Source: Aegilops tauschii subsp. strangulata | Taxonomy: Eukaryota > Streptophyta > Magnoliopsida > Poales > Poaceae | Direction: 5' to 3' | Length of the DNA stretch: 64,000 nt | Assembly: GCF_002575655.3 (NCBI RefSeq) | Contig: NC_053036.3 | Span: 158,696,627-158,760,626, forward strand | Shown: in pieces, positions 45,011 to 56,200 of the stretch | Position numbering within the stretch: position 1 is the first letter of the stretch | Layout: each line of letters opens with the position of its first letter | The notes under the pieces: model-generated | What the model was told of the DNA's origin: nothing | The model's input: the letters and a program-made list of their open reading frames with translations, nothing else | The model's database searches: none | Position numbers and translations under genes: made by a program

Positions 45011-46055
45011 CCTACCTAACAGAACGGCCAACCCACACGGTAGCTCACAACTCGTAGTGTACTGCGAGCCACCCCCACCCCCATACGCACACACCCACAC
45101 ACACACCACGAATCCACCGCAACTACGATGCATGTTAAATTAATTATCCCGCGGTGAACATACATGTTACCAAAGGAGGGACGTTTTAATTTAAAAAAAT
45201 CACAGAGATCATTAAGACGTTTTGGTACATTGATTGATTGATTTTCTATGGGTATAATGTGCAAAAATCAAATTTGAGCTACATGCACACGTGGCAGTGC
45301 ACCTAAATGGATTGCAAAAACACATGTGTCTCACTGGGTGCATGTTTACTCCCCGTGCAACAAATTTCAAACATTGAGAGTCTTGATTTTTAAATTCTAG
45401 TACATCCAAAACTTATTTGAAGTTCATGAAACTTATCGTGTTGTCATATGGACACCAATACAAAGTGGCATTGTACTTTTTTTTGTCAAATTTGAGACCA
45501 GTTTTGATGTAATCTTTATCTAATTACAGACGGGAGATTATTAATAATTGGGAACCAATATCCCAAACGGATTATTTATTCGAACCGTGAGCGTTAGACC
45601 AACTATGGATACGCGCCATGCTTTGGTTAAGCAATAAAGCGGCAGCATTAATCATCCAAATAGAAAAACAATGTACGTGCCGCCACGCGACCCGTGTGGC
45701 GTGCGAGCAGGCGTGAGTTGACGGGATGCATGCGAGCAGTCCGCCGCACAGGCAGACGGGGAGGCGTGCGTGCAGGTGTGTGAATTGACGGAGGCGTGCT
45801 CGCTGCGCAGTGTCATCGGGAGGCGTGCGAGTAGCTGTGTGAAACTTTGGTAGGCATGCCAGCAGTCCTGTGCGCAGGCTCACCGGGAGGCGAGCCATCG
45901 GTTTGACCGCCGCCCGCCTCTCTCCCACAACTCCCACTACTCCATATTAATGGTGCGCCCGAGCGGCCGCACCCCCCATCCGCGCTACGCACACACAATC
46001 CTCTCTCTCCGCTTGCATCCTCGACGCCGCTCTCAGTCCTCAAAGCCGTCAGTGT
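45011..46055. other. Repeat remnant and upstream region of the zf-XS gene
   Basis: 45240-45480 is a diverged copy of the 10.9-12.9 kb repeat. 45700-45900 has a loose ~60-bp repeat (GGAGGCGTGCG, GTGTGTGAATTGACGG). CTCTCTCCCA...CATATTAATGGTGCGCCCGAG at about 45921-45962 is shared with 13168-13200 and is the likely promoter-proximal region. Confidence 0.5.
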
Positions 46056-47042
46056 ATGAGGATGCTGCCGAAGCGCCCCATCGGAGGGAGTGGCGACGCC
46101 AGGGCTGCTAAAGCACCGGAGCACGGCGTGGAGATGGAGACAGAGGTTGCCATCACCGCCGGCGAGTTATCGCTGCACCCTGACGTTGTCGACGGCGTCG
46201 AGCTTCCACAGCCGGAGGCGGAGTTCCACACCGACTCCGACGACCACTCCAGCGATGACTCCGAAGACCACTCCGACGATGACAGACAGGTGGTTAGTCA
46301 TCTATACCCATTTATGTGTCAAATAGATCATAGGGTTTCTCTGGTTACTCCTGCCTCCCCCTTTTTGGAATAGAAATCCTGTGGTTATGTTCTCCCAATC
46401 CATGAAATCTGAGTAAGTTTCGTTAGATCCGTGTAGTGTATTGATTGTTTGGATGGTACAGGTGATAAGTGATTAGTTGTTTCATCTGTGCAAATGATTT
46501 CTGCTAGTAATCCGACTAGGGTTAGTGTTCATGCTAATAATTCCTAGCCAGGACTTGACAATTGATTTTGAATGAGCTACATATGTCTGTGCCATTATTT
46601 TCTTCAAGATTGGTCTGTACATAGACAATTGTGCTTAAAATTCAAACCATAATATCTGAATATGTATAACTAAATAGCCATAAATCCCTAATCCTACTTC
46701 ACGACATGTAATCAGTGATTTGATGCCAAATTTGTTTTACTATCTGTATAGGTGCCGTCTGACGATGTGGACAGCGAGGATGAAGATGCCCAGAGGAGGT
46801 ACAAGAGGCGAATCCCGAGGGAGGTTTATGCAGGAATGCATAACAGGCGTATTAGGACCTGGAACGACGGCTATGGATGCCCATTTTGCAACCACAAGAT
46901 TCATGACGCGTATCTAAGTGTTCTGGCGCATGCAAGAGGACGGGCCGTTGGCTCCTTCAAGTAGAAGTATTCTCGCAGGGTGGCGCACAGCGCGTACGCT
47001 GAGTACCTGGAGAAGCTTCAGGATCGTGCCGGCCGCATGTGA
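46056..47042 (+). pseudogene. zf-XS (SGS3-like) zinc-finger gene cut by a stop
   Basis: Proteins with the XS zinc finger (SGS3, IDN2/FDM families) act in RNA silencing and RNA-directed DNA methylation. Exon 1, 46056-46289, has a start MRMLPKRPIGGSGDARA and an acidic end (DDHSSDDSEDHSDDD); donor CAG|GTGGTTAG. Exon 2 starts at 46752 after CTGTATAG, in phase (PSDDVDSEDEDAQ), and holds YGCPFCNHKIHDAYLSVLAH with the two zinc Cys and first His. A TAG at 46962-46964 follows GSFK; in-frame codons continue (KYSRRVAHSAYAEYLEKLQ) with the second zinc His and the YLE end of the domain to TGA at 47040. So the finger is split by a premature stop. No XS RNA-binding domain follows, so even without the stop the protein would be only about 170 residues. 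Confidence 0.65.
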
Positions 47043-47189
47043 GATGAGATGTGGGATGGATCGAACTATGTATGCTTGAGTATGCTTAATGACGGTTGAA
47101 CTATGTACTTATGGTTGAACTATGCTTATGTACGTGTACGCTTATTATCTATGTCTGAGTATGTTAAATATTTCGCCAAATTTTGGTAA

Positions 47190-47335
47190 AAATTACAACG
47201 GGGGACCAATAAACTAGGACGGAGGTAGTACGTCAAACACACACGGTTCCCAAAATTGGAACCGTGTGCAATGACTATCATTTTGCCTGCTGCATCAATC
47301 ACACACGGTTCGCTCTAGCAAACCGTCGCCCCCAA
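47190..47335. repeat. CACTA spacer block 3
   Basis: CACACACGGTTCCCAAAATT, GGAACCGTGTGCAATGAC, ATCACACACGGTTCGC and AGCAAACCGTCGC form two short inverted pairs. Confidence 0.65.
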
Positions 47336-47688
47336 AATTCTTTGTGGGACAGAAAACCCTCACCACCAAATTCAAAAAAGAAAAAAGAAAACCCTCACCA
47401 TCCCCACATCACAAAAACCCTCACCCCGCCCGCCACCCCCTCGGCCCCTCTGTTACACTCCCCATTCACACCTGCACAAGGTCCTCCGCGTCTATGCCAT
47501 GGCACCGCCTATCGCGGCGGTAAACACTTAGCTCAACGCCTGCCGGCGCCGCCAGGCTGCCGGCAAAGCCCACCGCATTTCGCCACTTCCGCTTGCCGCC
47601 GCCTATCGCCATAGACTTTCTCGACACTGCTCGCGGTCGACCCATCTCCGCTCGGTTGGGGAATCTGCCGTACTGAGGGTTCTTTCTC

Positions 47689-48521
47689 ATGGACGACAAG
47701 GTAACTAATTTAACAAGATATTATCTCATCTGTTATCCCAGTTCATCTGCCTCCTTTAATCACCTGGCGAAAATCGCCATGAATTCATTTTTATTCGAGC
47801 TGATTTGAGGGTTTTCTTTCATTCATAGAATGTACAGTGTGCCGATACTTCAGGACTTGGCGACCGCCACCAGAGATTCCATCTCATCGTACCAGATAAC
47901 TTCAGGACGTGCGCGATATGTTCAATCTCACCCTAAATCGGTTGGCATGGCCTACTTTCCTGAACATATTCTAAATATTGCTACATTTGGATAAAAGGTG
48001 CCACATGCACCATATATGTCAAAGGGGATATTCCCCCTCTTCTTTCTATATTATGCAAATTAATGATGTATTGTTCTTTCGATTACTCTCATATTTCCAT
48101 GACATCACGTTTACCCTATCTGTTTAATTATAGACTTTTGTCCTTCGATTTCAACTGTTGTACAGTTCTTTCAATTTGGGCCCATATTTGCATGTTACCA
48201 TATTTTCTTTAACAATCCTACCATTTTCTGCAGGACATCCCTCGCTATGCAACAGATTATGTAGTGCACAATTTTTCCCTTTACATACATCAAGGCTCCA
48301 CGAATGTCATACTGCGCACAAACCATGGATTTACAATCGTTGCCACTATAAGACTTGATGAACGTGGTGACTCCTATTCTGGCATTGGCTTTTGGAATGA
48401 AATTGCAAATTTTTATGTACTGAAAGCTGGCACTAAAATTGCACTGCACATAGAAGGGCCTGGTCATGAGATATATGCTAACTTCCTCGACAAAATCATC
48501 CGTGCAGACTTTGTTCGAAGT
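47689..48521 (+). CDS. B3-like domain exons, possibly spliced into the F-box gene
   Basis: A GC-rich leader (47430-47688) leads to ATGGACGACAAG|GTAACT (start 47689, donor at 47701). A likely exon 2 begins at 47831 after TTCATAG (NVQCADTSGLGDRHQRF, then HLIVPDNFRTC). Exon 3, 48234-48521, starts after TTTTCTGCAG and gives DIPRYATDYVVHNFSLYIHQ, GFTIVATIRLDERGDSY, GFWNEIANFYVLKAGTKIAL and GPGHEIYANFLDKIIRADF: a B3-like fold pattern (polar strands, W.E...N..L.AGT). I could not join exon 2 to exon 3 in phase, so the 5' part is probably damaged. Exon 3 ends CGA A|GTAAGT, and the next acceptor (TTCTATCAG, 48709) opens the F-box exon in the matching phase. Relation to the - strand B3-like gene at 29.6 kb is by pattern, not close identity. 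Confidence 0.5.
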
Positions 48522-48709
48522 AAGTTTTGTTTTCAACTATCTGCATATGTTGACTTACCTAGCAATGTCAAATGAATTGTGTAGTATTTAAGCAACCAAT
48601 TGTTATTCCCTTATCTTACTATATTCCTACCTAATAACTTCTAGTTACCAATACACTTTTCTATTGCCCTGTTTTAACTAAATATTCCCTGTACTCCCAT
48701 TTCTATCAG

Positions 48710-50595
48710 AAAGCGCCGCTGACAAGGAGACTCCGGAGGTGGAGAATGGGGCTGCCAACAAGCGGAGGTGGGGCGAGCTAGAACCGCAAGCGACTCCATC
48801 AGGCCTAGACTTAATCAGCATCCTCCCCGATGATATGTTGAGAGTCCTCATCTCCCTCCTCCCAATCAAATATGGGGCGCGGACAACCCTCCTTTCCCGG
48901 CGGTGGCGCCCCCTATGGAACTCCAGCCCTCTCGACCTCATCGACACCCATGAGCTCTGCCATGGCTATCGCAAAAGCTTGGATGCATTCTCCAAGATTC
49001 TCGGCAGTCACCTTGGCCCAACCAAAGGCCTTAGAATGGGCAAGTTCCGTTCCAACGGCAAGGACCGATCCAAGCTTGACGACTGGTTCTGATCTCCCAC
49101 CCTAGATCAGCTCGAGGAGCTCACTTTTGATGATGGGCATATGCGGTCGCTGCCAACGTCCACACTCTGCCTCGCGCCCACGCTGCGCGTCGCCAAGTTC
49201 AGGAACTGCCATTTCCCGCCCCTTAATGACGCGCCCGCTGTTATTCTACCACGACTGAAGCACCTCGAGCTCGTTTTGCCGTCTGCCTGTCAAAGGGTGA
49301 CATGGAGCGCCTGCTCCGTGGTTGTACTGCACTCGAGTACCTTCGTCTTCAGGTGATTAATGGGTTGAGTACCTTCCACATCACCTCCATGACTCTCCGG
49401 ACTATTTATGTGTGTTGCTGGTGCGGCAGGAAGACATCACAAAAGTTGGACCACGGTATGGTCATCCATGACATACCCGCACTTGAGAGATTACTTGTAG
49501 TTGATCAAGAAGGTCCAACAAGAATCAATGTCATTTCTGGGCCGAAATTGACAGTGGTGGGCCACTCGTCTGAAAAATACTCCGAACTTGTTATTGGATC
49601 CACACCCGTTCAGGTACAACGGCCGCCTTCTACCTCTCCTTCTACAAATTAAAATTATTTCTAATTTTGAAGATGTTTGTTCGTCTGTCATTCAGAAAAT
49701 GATTCCGACAAGCTTGACCCCGAAATTGCGTACAGTGAAGGTCTTGGCACTAGAATCTATCGGGCCCGACCTGGAGCAAGTTGTCAGTTTCCTGAGATGC
49801 TTTCCGTGCCTGGAGAAGCTATATATCGAGGTGATGTTCCTTTCCTGTTAAATGTTAACCATAAGGGAGTTCAATTTGTGACACCTTTTCCAAGTTTATA
49901 ATGACAATGTACTACAATTTCTGAAGGTTCTTTTGGAGGATTTCAGTACATACATGCCCCCCATATTGGTTGCTTGATCCATATGGTTACAATCAATAAG
50001 CATTTCTCCTTTGGATTCATCTGTACTAGTTTTCTTAGGGAACTTTTCATCCACTCCAACCTCTTGTGAAGAAGGCTACATTTTTCTAGAATGTAATCAA
50101 ATGCCCATGTTAATCATGTCAGATCGAAGATGGCATGTTAGTGCATTTTACAAATCCTGCAAACCAAATAGCTAGTCCTGTAGTAATGTTCAAAACTGCA
50201 TGTAGGCACTAACACGTTTTCTTCTTTTGCAGATAAGATTAGGCCCAGTGGTGGATAATGTGATACAATATAACAATCACGTCGAATGCCTAGATCTGCA
50301 TCTGTCAGAAATTACTTTGAACTCCTACCGAGGGACCTTACCGGAGATTATATTCGCCAGGTTCTTTGTTCTCAGAGCAAGGGTGCTGAAGGAAATGAGG
50401 TTTTCCCTACATTTATTTCGCAAAAATGAATGGTCTGTTGATCAGTGCCTGCGCCTGCGGCAGAATGGAGTAGGCTCCAAAAATGCTGAATTTCATTTGG
50501 GAACTACAGATGACAGAGTAATCGGAAGTCATCGGGTCAACCCCATACATGACTTCTCAGTGGCTGACCCCTTTGCAAAAATTGTGAGGTTTTGA
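48710..50595 (+). pseudogene. F-box/LRR/FBD-type gene with a stop and a frameshift
   Basis: F-box proteins are substrate adaptors of SCF ubiquitin ligases; this subtype has an N-terminal F-box, leucine-rich repeats and a C-terminal FBD region. Exon A 48710-49613 holds the F-box (LISILPDDMLRVLISLLPIK, TTLLSRRWRPLWNSSP). TGA at 49090-49092 interrupts it after LDDWF; the same frame continues (LDQLEELTFDDGHMRSLP; LRVAKFRNCHFPPL). A one-base indel at about 49270-49281 moves the frame to SKGDMERLLRGCTALEYLRL. Introns 49614-49695 and 49831-50232 have GT/AG ends and keep phase 0. Exon B: PTSLTPKLRTVKVLALESIG. Exon C 50233-50595 has FBD-like LRARVLKEMRFSLHLF. Without the two lesions the layout is normal, so it is a recently broken gene or a captured copy. 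Confidence 0.8.
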
Positions 50596-50884
50596 AGCCA
50601 GACTTAGAAGCGGTGATATTAGTTTGAACCTCTCTGATATCCATGTTCAGCACATCAACGCGAGTGTTTGCAGCTGGTGAGCTGAATTTTATTTCTAATA
50701 TCAGTTTGAACCTTGTAATCTTCAAATTTGAGACATATAACTCTGGAATTTGAACCTTGTAGCATTTTGAGCTTTTGTGGTACAATCGTTGAAATGGCAT
50801 CGTATGAGACTCGTATATTGCTAGCACTATTTTGACCTTAATATGCAATGGTCTTAGATTTTATTAACCATTCTCGAATCAATT

Positions 50885-51010
50885 TACCTTGTCGATCTCA
50901 CAGCACACACGATCTGTATAGCTAACTCGACTGCGATCTTCGACATTATTGCACACAGTTGGTTTCTTCCACCGTGTGCACTGTAGAGCGCATAATTAAT
51001 TATCGCACTC
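50885..51010. repeat. CACTA spacer block 4
   Basis: CAGCACACACGATCTG, TTGCACACAGTTGG and CCACCGTGTGCACTGTAGAG between the F-box and exonuclease genes; same words as at 61 kb. Confidence 0.6.
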
Positions 51011-51524
51011 GAGTGTCGACGCCTGGGGTGCGGTGTTGTCAAGCGTGCACTGGATTCTGGAATCCTCTGCTATGAACGCCGTGACAAGACGTGACGATTA
51101 CAGGCCGGCCGGCCCCCATTTATTACAACGGCCATTTAACCTACCCTTGTGTCTCTTCAACCTTTCGATCGCACCCCACCACTGCAAGAAGCACACCCAC
51201 CACGAGAAATTCTTAGAGGGTATCTTGCACGGCTCCAATGGCGCTCCGAGCGGCTGCCGACGACGAGCAGCAGTTCACCATGTGTGCCGTGGTGGACACC
51301 CACAGAAGGTTCATGGACCTCTCGGTGGTGTACACCAATGACCCGGTCTGGGCGGAGCACTCCATCCACATCATGGAGTTGTTTCTTGCCAAGGAGAAGT
51401 ATAAGGTAGTCGGGTTCGACCTCGAGTACACCCGCGCTCATGCCGGGTCTCGTCCCAAGGTCGTCTTCGCCCAAATGTGTGTGTGCCAACACGTCCTCGT
51501 CTACCACTACTGCCTGGCCACAAG

Positions 51525-53237
51525 TGTTGGGGAACGTAGCAGAAATTCAAAATTTTCTACGCATCACCAAGATCAATCTATGGAGTAATCTAGCAACGAG
51601 GGGAAGGGGAGTGCATCTACATACCCTTGTAGATCGCGAGCGGAAGCGTTCAAGAGAACGGGGTTGATGGAGTCGTACTCGTCGTGATCCAAATCACCGA
51701 TGATCCTAGCGCCGAACGGACGGCACCTCCGCGTTCAACACACGTACGAAGCAGTGACGTCTCCTCCTTCTTGATCCAGCAAGGGGGGAGGAGAGGTTGA
51801 TGGAGATCCAGCAGCACGACGGCGTGGTGGTGGAAGTAGCGGGATTCCAACAGGGCTTCGCCAAGCACTGCGGGAGGAGGGAGATGTGTCACGGGAGGGA
51901 GAGGGAGGCGCCAGGGCTTGGATATTTCTGCCCTCCCTCCCCCCACTATATATAGGGCCAAGGGAGAGGGGGGGGGCACAGCCTTGGCCCTTCCTCCAAG
52001 GAAGGGTGCGGCCAGGGAGGAGTCCTTCCTCCCCAAGGCACCTCGGAGGTGCCTTCCCCTTTTAGGACTCTCCCTTTTCCTTATCTCTTGGCGCATGGGC
52101 CTCTTGGGGCTGGTGCCCTTGGCCCATATAGGCCAAGGCGCACCCCCTACAGCCCATGTGGCCCCCGGGGCTGGTGGACCCCCGGACCCCTTTCGGCACT
52201 CTCGGTACAATACCGATAAAGTGCGAAACTTTTCCGGCGACCAAAATAAGACTTCCCATATATAAATCTTTACCTCCAGACCATTCTGGAACTCCTCGTG
52301 ACGTCCGAGATCTCATCCGAGACTCCGAACAACTTTCGGGTTACCGCATACTAATATCTCTATAACCCTAGTGTCACCGAACCTTAAGTGTGTAGACCCT
52401 ACGGGTTCGGGAGACATGCAGACATGACCGAGACGACTCTCCGGTCAATAACCAACAGCAGGATCTGGATACCCATGTTGGCTCCCACATGCTCCTTGAT
52501 GATCTCATCGGATGAACCACGATGTCGAGGATTCAATCAATCCTGTATACAATTCCCTTTGTCCATCGGTATGTTACTTGCCCGAGATTCGATCGTCGGT
52601 ATCCCGATACCTTGTTCAATCTCGTTACCGGCAAGTCTCTTTACTCGTTCCGTAACACATCATCCCGTGATCAACTCCTTGGTCACATTGTGCACATTAT
52701 GATGATGTCCTACCGAGTGGGCCCAGAGATACCTCTCCGTTTACACGGAGTGACAAATCCCAGTCTTGATTCGTGCCAACTCAACAGACACTCTCGGAGA
52801 TACCTGTAGTCCACCTTTATAGCCACCCAGTTACGTTGTGACGTTTGGTACACCCAAAGCATTCCTACGGTATCCGGGAGTTGCACAATCTCATGGTCTA
52901 AGGAAATGATACTTGACATTAGAAAAGCTCTTAGCAAACGAACTACACGATCTTGTGCTAGGCTTAGGATTGGGTCTTGTCCATCACATCATTCTCCTAA
53001 TGATGTGATCCCGTTATCAACGACATCCAATGTCCATGGTCAGGAAACCGTAACCATCTATTGATCAACGAGCTAGTCAACTAGAGGCTTACTAGGGACA
53101 TGGTGTTGTCTATGTATCCACACATGTATCTGAGTTTCCTATCAATACAATTCTAGCATGGATAATAAACGATTATCATGAACAAGGAAATATAATAATA
53201 ACCAATTTATTATTGCCTCTAGGGCATATTTCCAACA
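51525..53237 (-). repeat. 3' LTR of the Angela element
   Basis: On the + strand starts TGTTGGGGAACGTAGCAG and ends GGGCATATTTCCAACA. The tract GTCTCCCACTTGCAC follows (inverted polypurine tract, 53238-53252). Confidence 0.95.
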
Positions 53238-56200
53238 GTCTCCCACTTGCACTAGAGTCAATAATCTAGTTCACATCACCATGTGATTAACACTCACAGG
53301 TCACATCACCATGTGACCAACATCTAAAGAGTTTACTAGAGTCAACAATCTAGTTCACATCACTATGTGATTAACACTCAATGAGTTCTGGTTTGATCAT
53401 GTTATGCTTGTGAGAGAGGTTATTAGTCAATAGGTCTGAACCTTTCAGATCCGTGTGTGCTTTACGAATATCTATGTCATCTTGTGGATGCCACCACGCG
53501 CTACTTGGAGCCATTTCAAATAACTGCTCTACTATACGAATCCGGTTTACTACTCAGAGTCATCCGGATTAGTGTCAAAGTTCGCATCGATGTAACCCTT
53601 TACGACGAACTCCTTTTCACCTCCATAATCGAGAAAATTCCTTAGTCCACTAGATACTAAGGATAAGTTCGACCGCTGCCATGTGATCCATTCCCGGATC
53701 ACTATTGTACCCCTTGACCAACTCATGGCAAGGCACACTTCATGTGTGGTACACAGCATAGCATACTGTAGAGCCTATGTCTAAAGCATAGGGGACGACC
53801 TTCGTCCTTTCTCTCTCTTCTGCTGTGGTCAGGTCTTGAGTCTTACTCAATACTCACACCTTGTAACACAGTCAAGAACTCCTTCTTTGCTGATCTATTT
53901 TGAACTCTTTCAAAATCATGTCAAGGTGTGCGTTCTTTGAAAGTATCATCGGGCGTCTTGATCTATCTCTATAGATCTTGATGCCCAATATGTAAGCAGC
54001 TTTATCCAGGTCTTCCTTTGAAAAACTCCTTTCAAACAACCCTTTATGCTTTCCAGAAATTTTACATCATTTCGGATCAACAATATGTCATTCACATATA
54101 CTTATCAGAAATGTTGTAGCGCTCCCACTCACTTTATTGTAAATACAAGTTTCTAACAAACTTTGTATAAACCCAAAAACTTTGATCACTCCATCAAAGC
54201 ATATATTCTGACTCCGAGATGCTTGCTCTAGTTCATGGAAGGATCGCTAGAGCTAGCATACCTTTTAGCATCCTTAGGATCGACAAAACCTTTCTGATTG
54301 TATCACATACAACCTTTCCTTACGAAAACTGGTAAGGAAACTTGTTTTGACATCCATCTGCCAGATTTCATAAATGCAGCTAATGCTAACATGATTCCGA
54401 CGGACTTAAGCATCGCTACGGATGAGAAAATCTCATCGTAGTCAACTCCTTGAACTTGTGAAAACACTCTTTGCCACAAGTCGAGCTTCATAGACGGTAA
54501 CCTTACCGTCCACGTCCGTCTTCTTCTGAAAGATCCGTTTATCTCAATGGCTTGCCGATCTTCGGGAAGGTTCACCAAAGTCCATGCTTTGTTCTGATAC
54601 ATGGATCCTATCTCGGATTTCATGGCTTCTAACCATTTGTCGGAATATGGGCCCACCATCGCTTCTCCATAGCTCGTAGGTTCATTGTTGTCTAGCAACA
54701 TGACTTCCAAGACAGGATCACGTACTACTCTGAAGTAGCACGCATCCTCGTCGTCCTACGAGGTTTGGTAGTGACTTGATCTGAAGTTTCATGATCACTA
54801 TCATAAGCTTCCACTTCAATTGGTGTAGGTGCCACCGGAACAACTTCCTGTGCCCTGCTACACACTAGTTGAAGTCATGGTTCAATAACCTCATCAAGTC
54901 TCCACCATCCTCCCACTCAATTCTTTCGAGAGAAACTTTTCCTCGAGAAAGGACCCGTTTCTAGAAGCAATTACTTTTGCTTCCAGATCTGAAATAGGAG
55001 GTATACCCAACTGTTCTGGGTATTCTATGAAGATGCATTTATCCGCTTTGGGTTCGAGCTTATCAGCCTGAAACTTTTTCACATAAGCATCGCAGCCCCA
55101 AACTTTTAAGAAACGACAACTTAGGTTTCTCTAAACGGTGTCGTCTCAACAGAATTGCGTGGTGCCCCTTTTAAAGTGAATGCGGTTATCTCTAATGCCT
55201 AACCCATAAACGATAGTGGTAATTCGATAAGAGACTTCATGGTATGCACCATATCCAATAGGGTGCAGTTATGATGTTCGGACACACCATCACACTGTGG
55301 TGTTCCAGGCGGTATTAATTGTGAAACACTTTCCACAATGTCTTAATTGTGTGCCAAACTCGTAACTCAGATATCTCTATGATCATATCATAAACATTTT
55401 ATCCTCTTGTCACGACGATCTTCAACTTCACTCTAAAATTACTTGAACCTTTCAATAATTCAGACTTGTGTTTCATCAAGTAAATATTCTCAGCATCTAC
55501 TCAAATCATCTGTGAAGTAAGAACATATCGATATCCACTGCGTGCCTCAGCACTCATTGGACCACATACATCAAATGTATTACTTCCAACAAGTTGCTCT
55601 CTTGTTCCATCTTACTGAAAACGAGGCCTTTCAGTCATCTTGCCCATGTGGTATGATTTGCATGTCTCAAGTGATTCAAAAACAAGTGAGTCCAAACGAT
55701 CCATCTGTATGGAGTTTCTTCATGCATATATATATACCAATAGACATGGTTCGCATGTCTCAATCTTTTCAAAAACGAGTGAGTCCAAAGATCCATCTAC
55801 ATGGAGCTTCTTCATGCGTTCTATACCAATATGACTCAAATGGCAGTGCCACAAGTATGTGGTACTATCATTACTATTTTATATCTTTTGGCACGAACAT
55901 GTGTATCACTGCGATCGAGATTCATTTTAGGTGCAAGACCATTGAAGGTATTATTCAAATAAACAGAGTAACCATTATTCTCCTTAAATGAATAACCGTA
56001 TTGCGATAAACATAATCCAATCATGTTTATGCTCAACGCAAACACCAAATAACAATTATTTAGGTTTAACACCAATCTCGATGGTAGAGGGAGCATGCGA
56101 TGCTTGATCACATCAACCTTGGAAACACTTCCAACACATATCGTCATCTCACCTTTAGCTAGTCTCCATTTATTCCGCAGATTTTATTTTGAGTTACTAA

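Noticed and set aside
51650..52210. 186-codon - strand frame in the Angela LTR
   Set aside because: LTR sequence; the second LTR copy does not preserve the frame.
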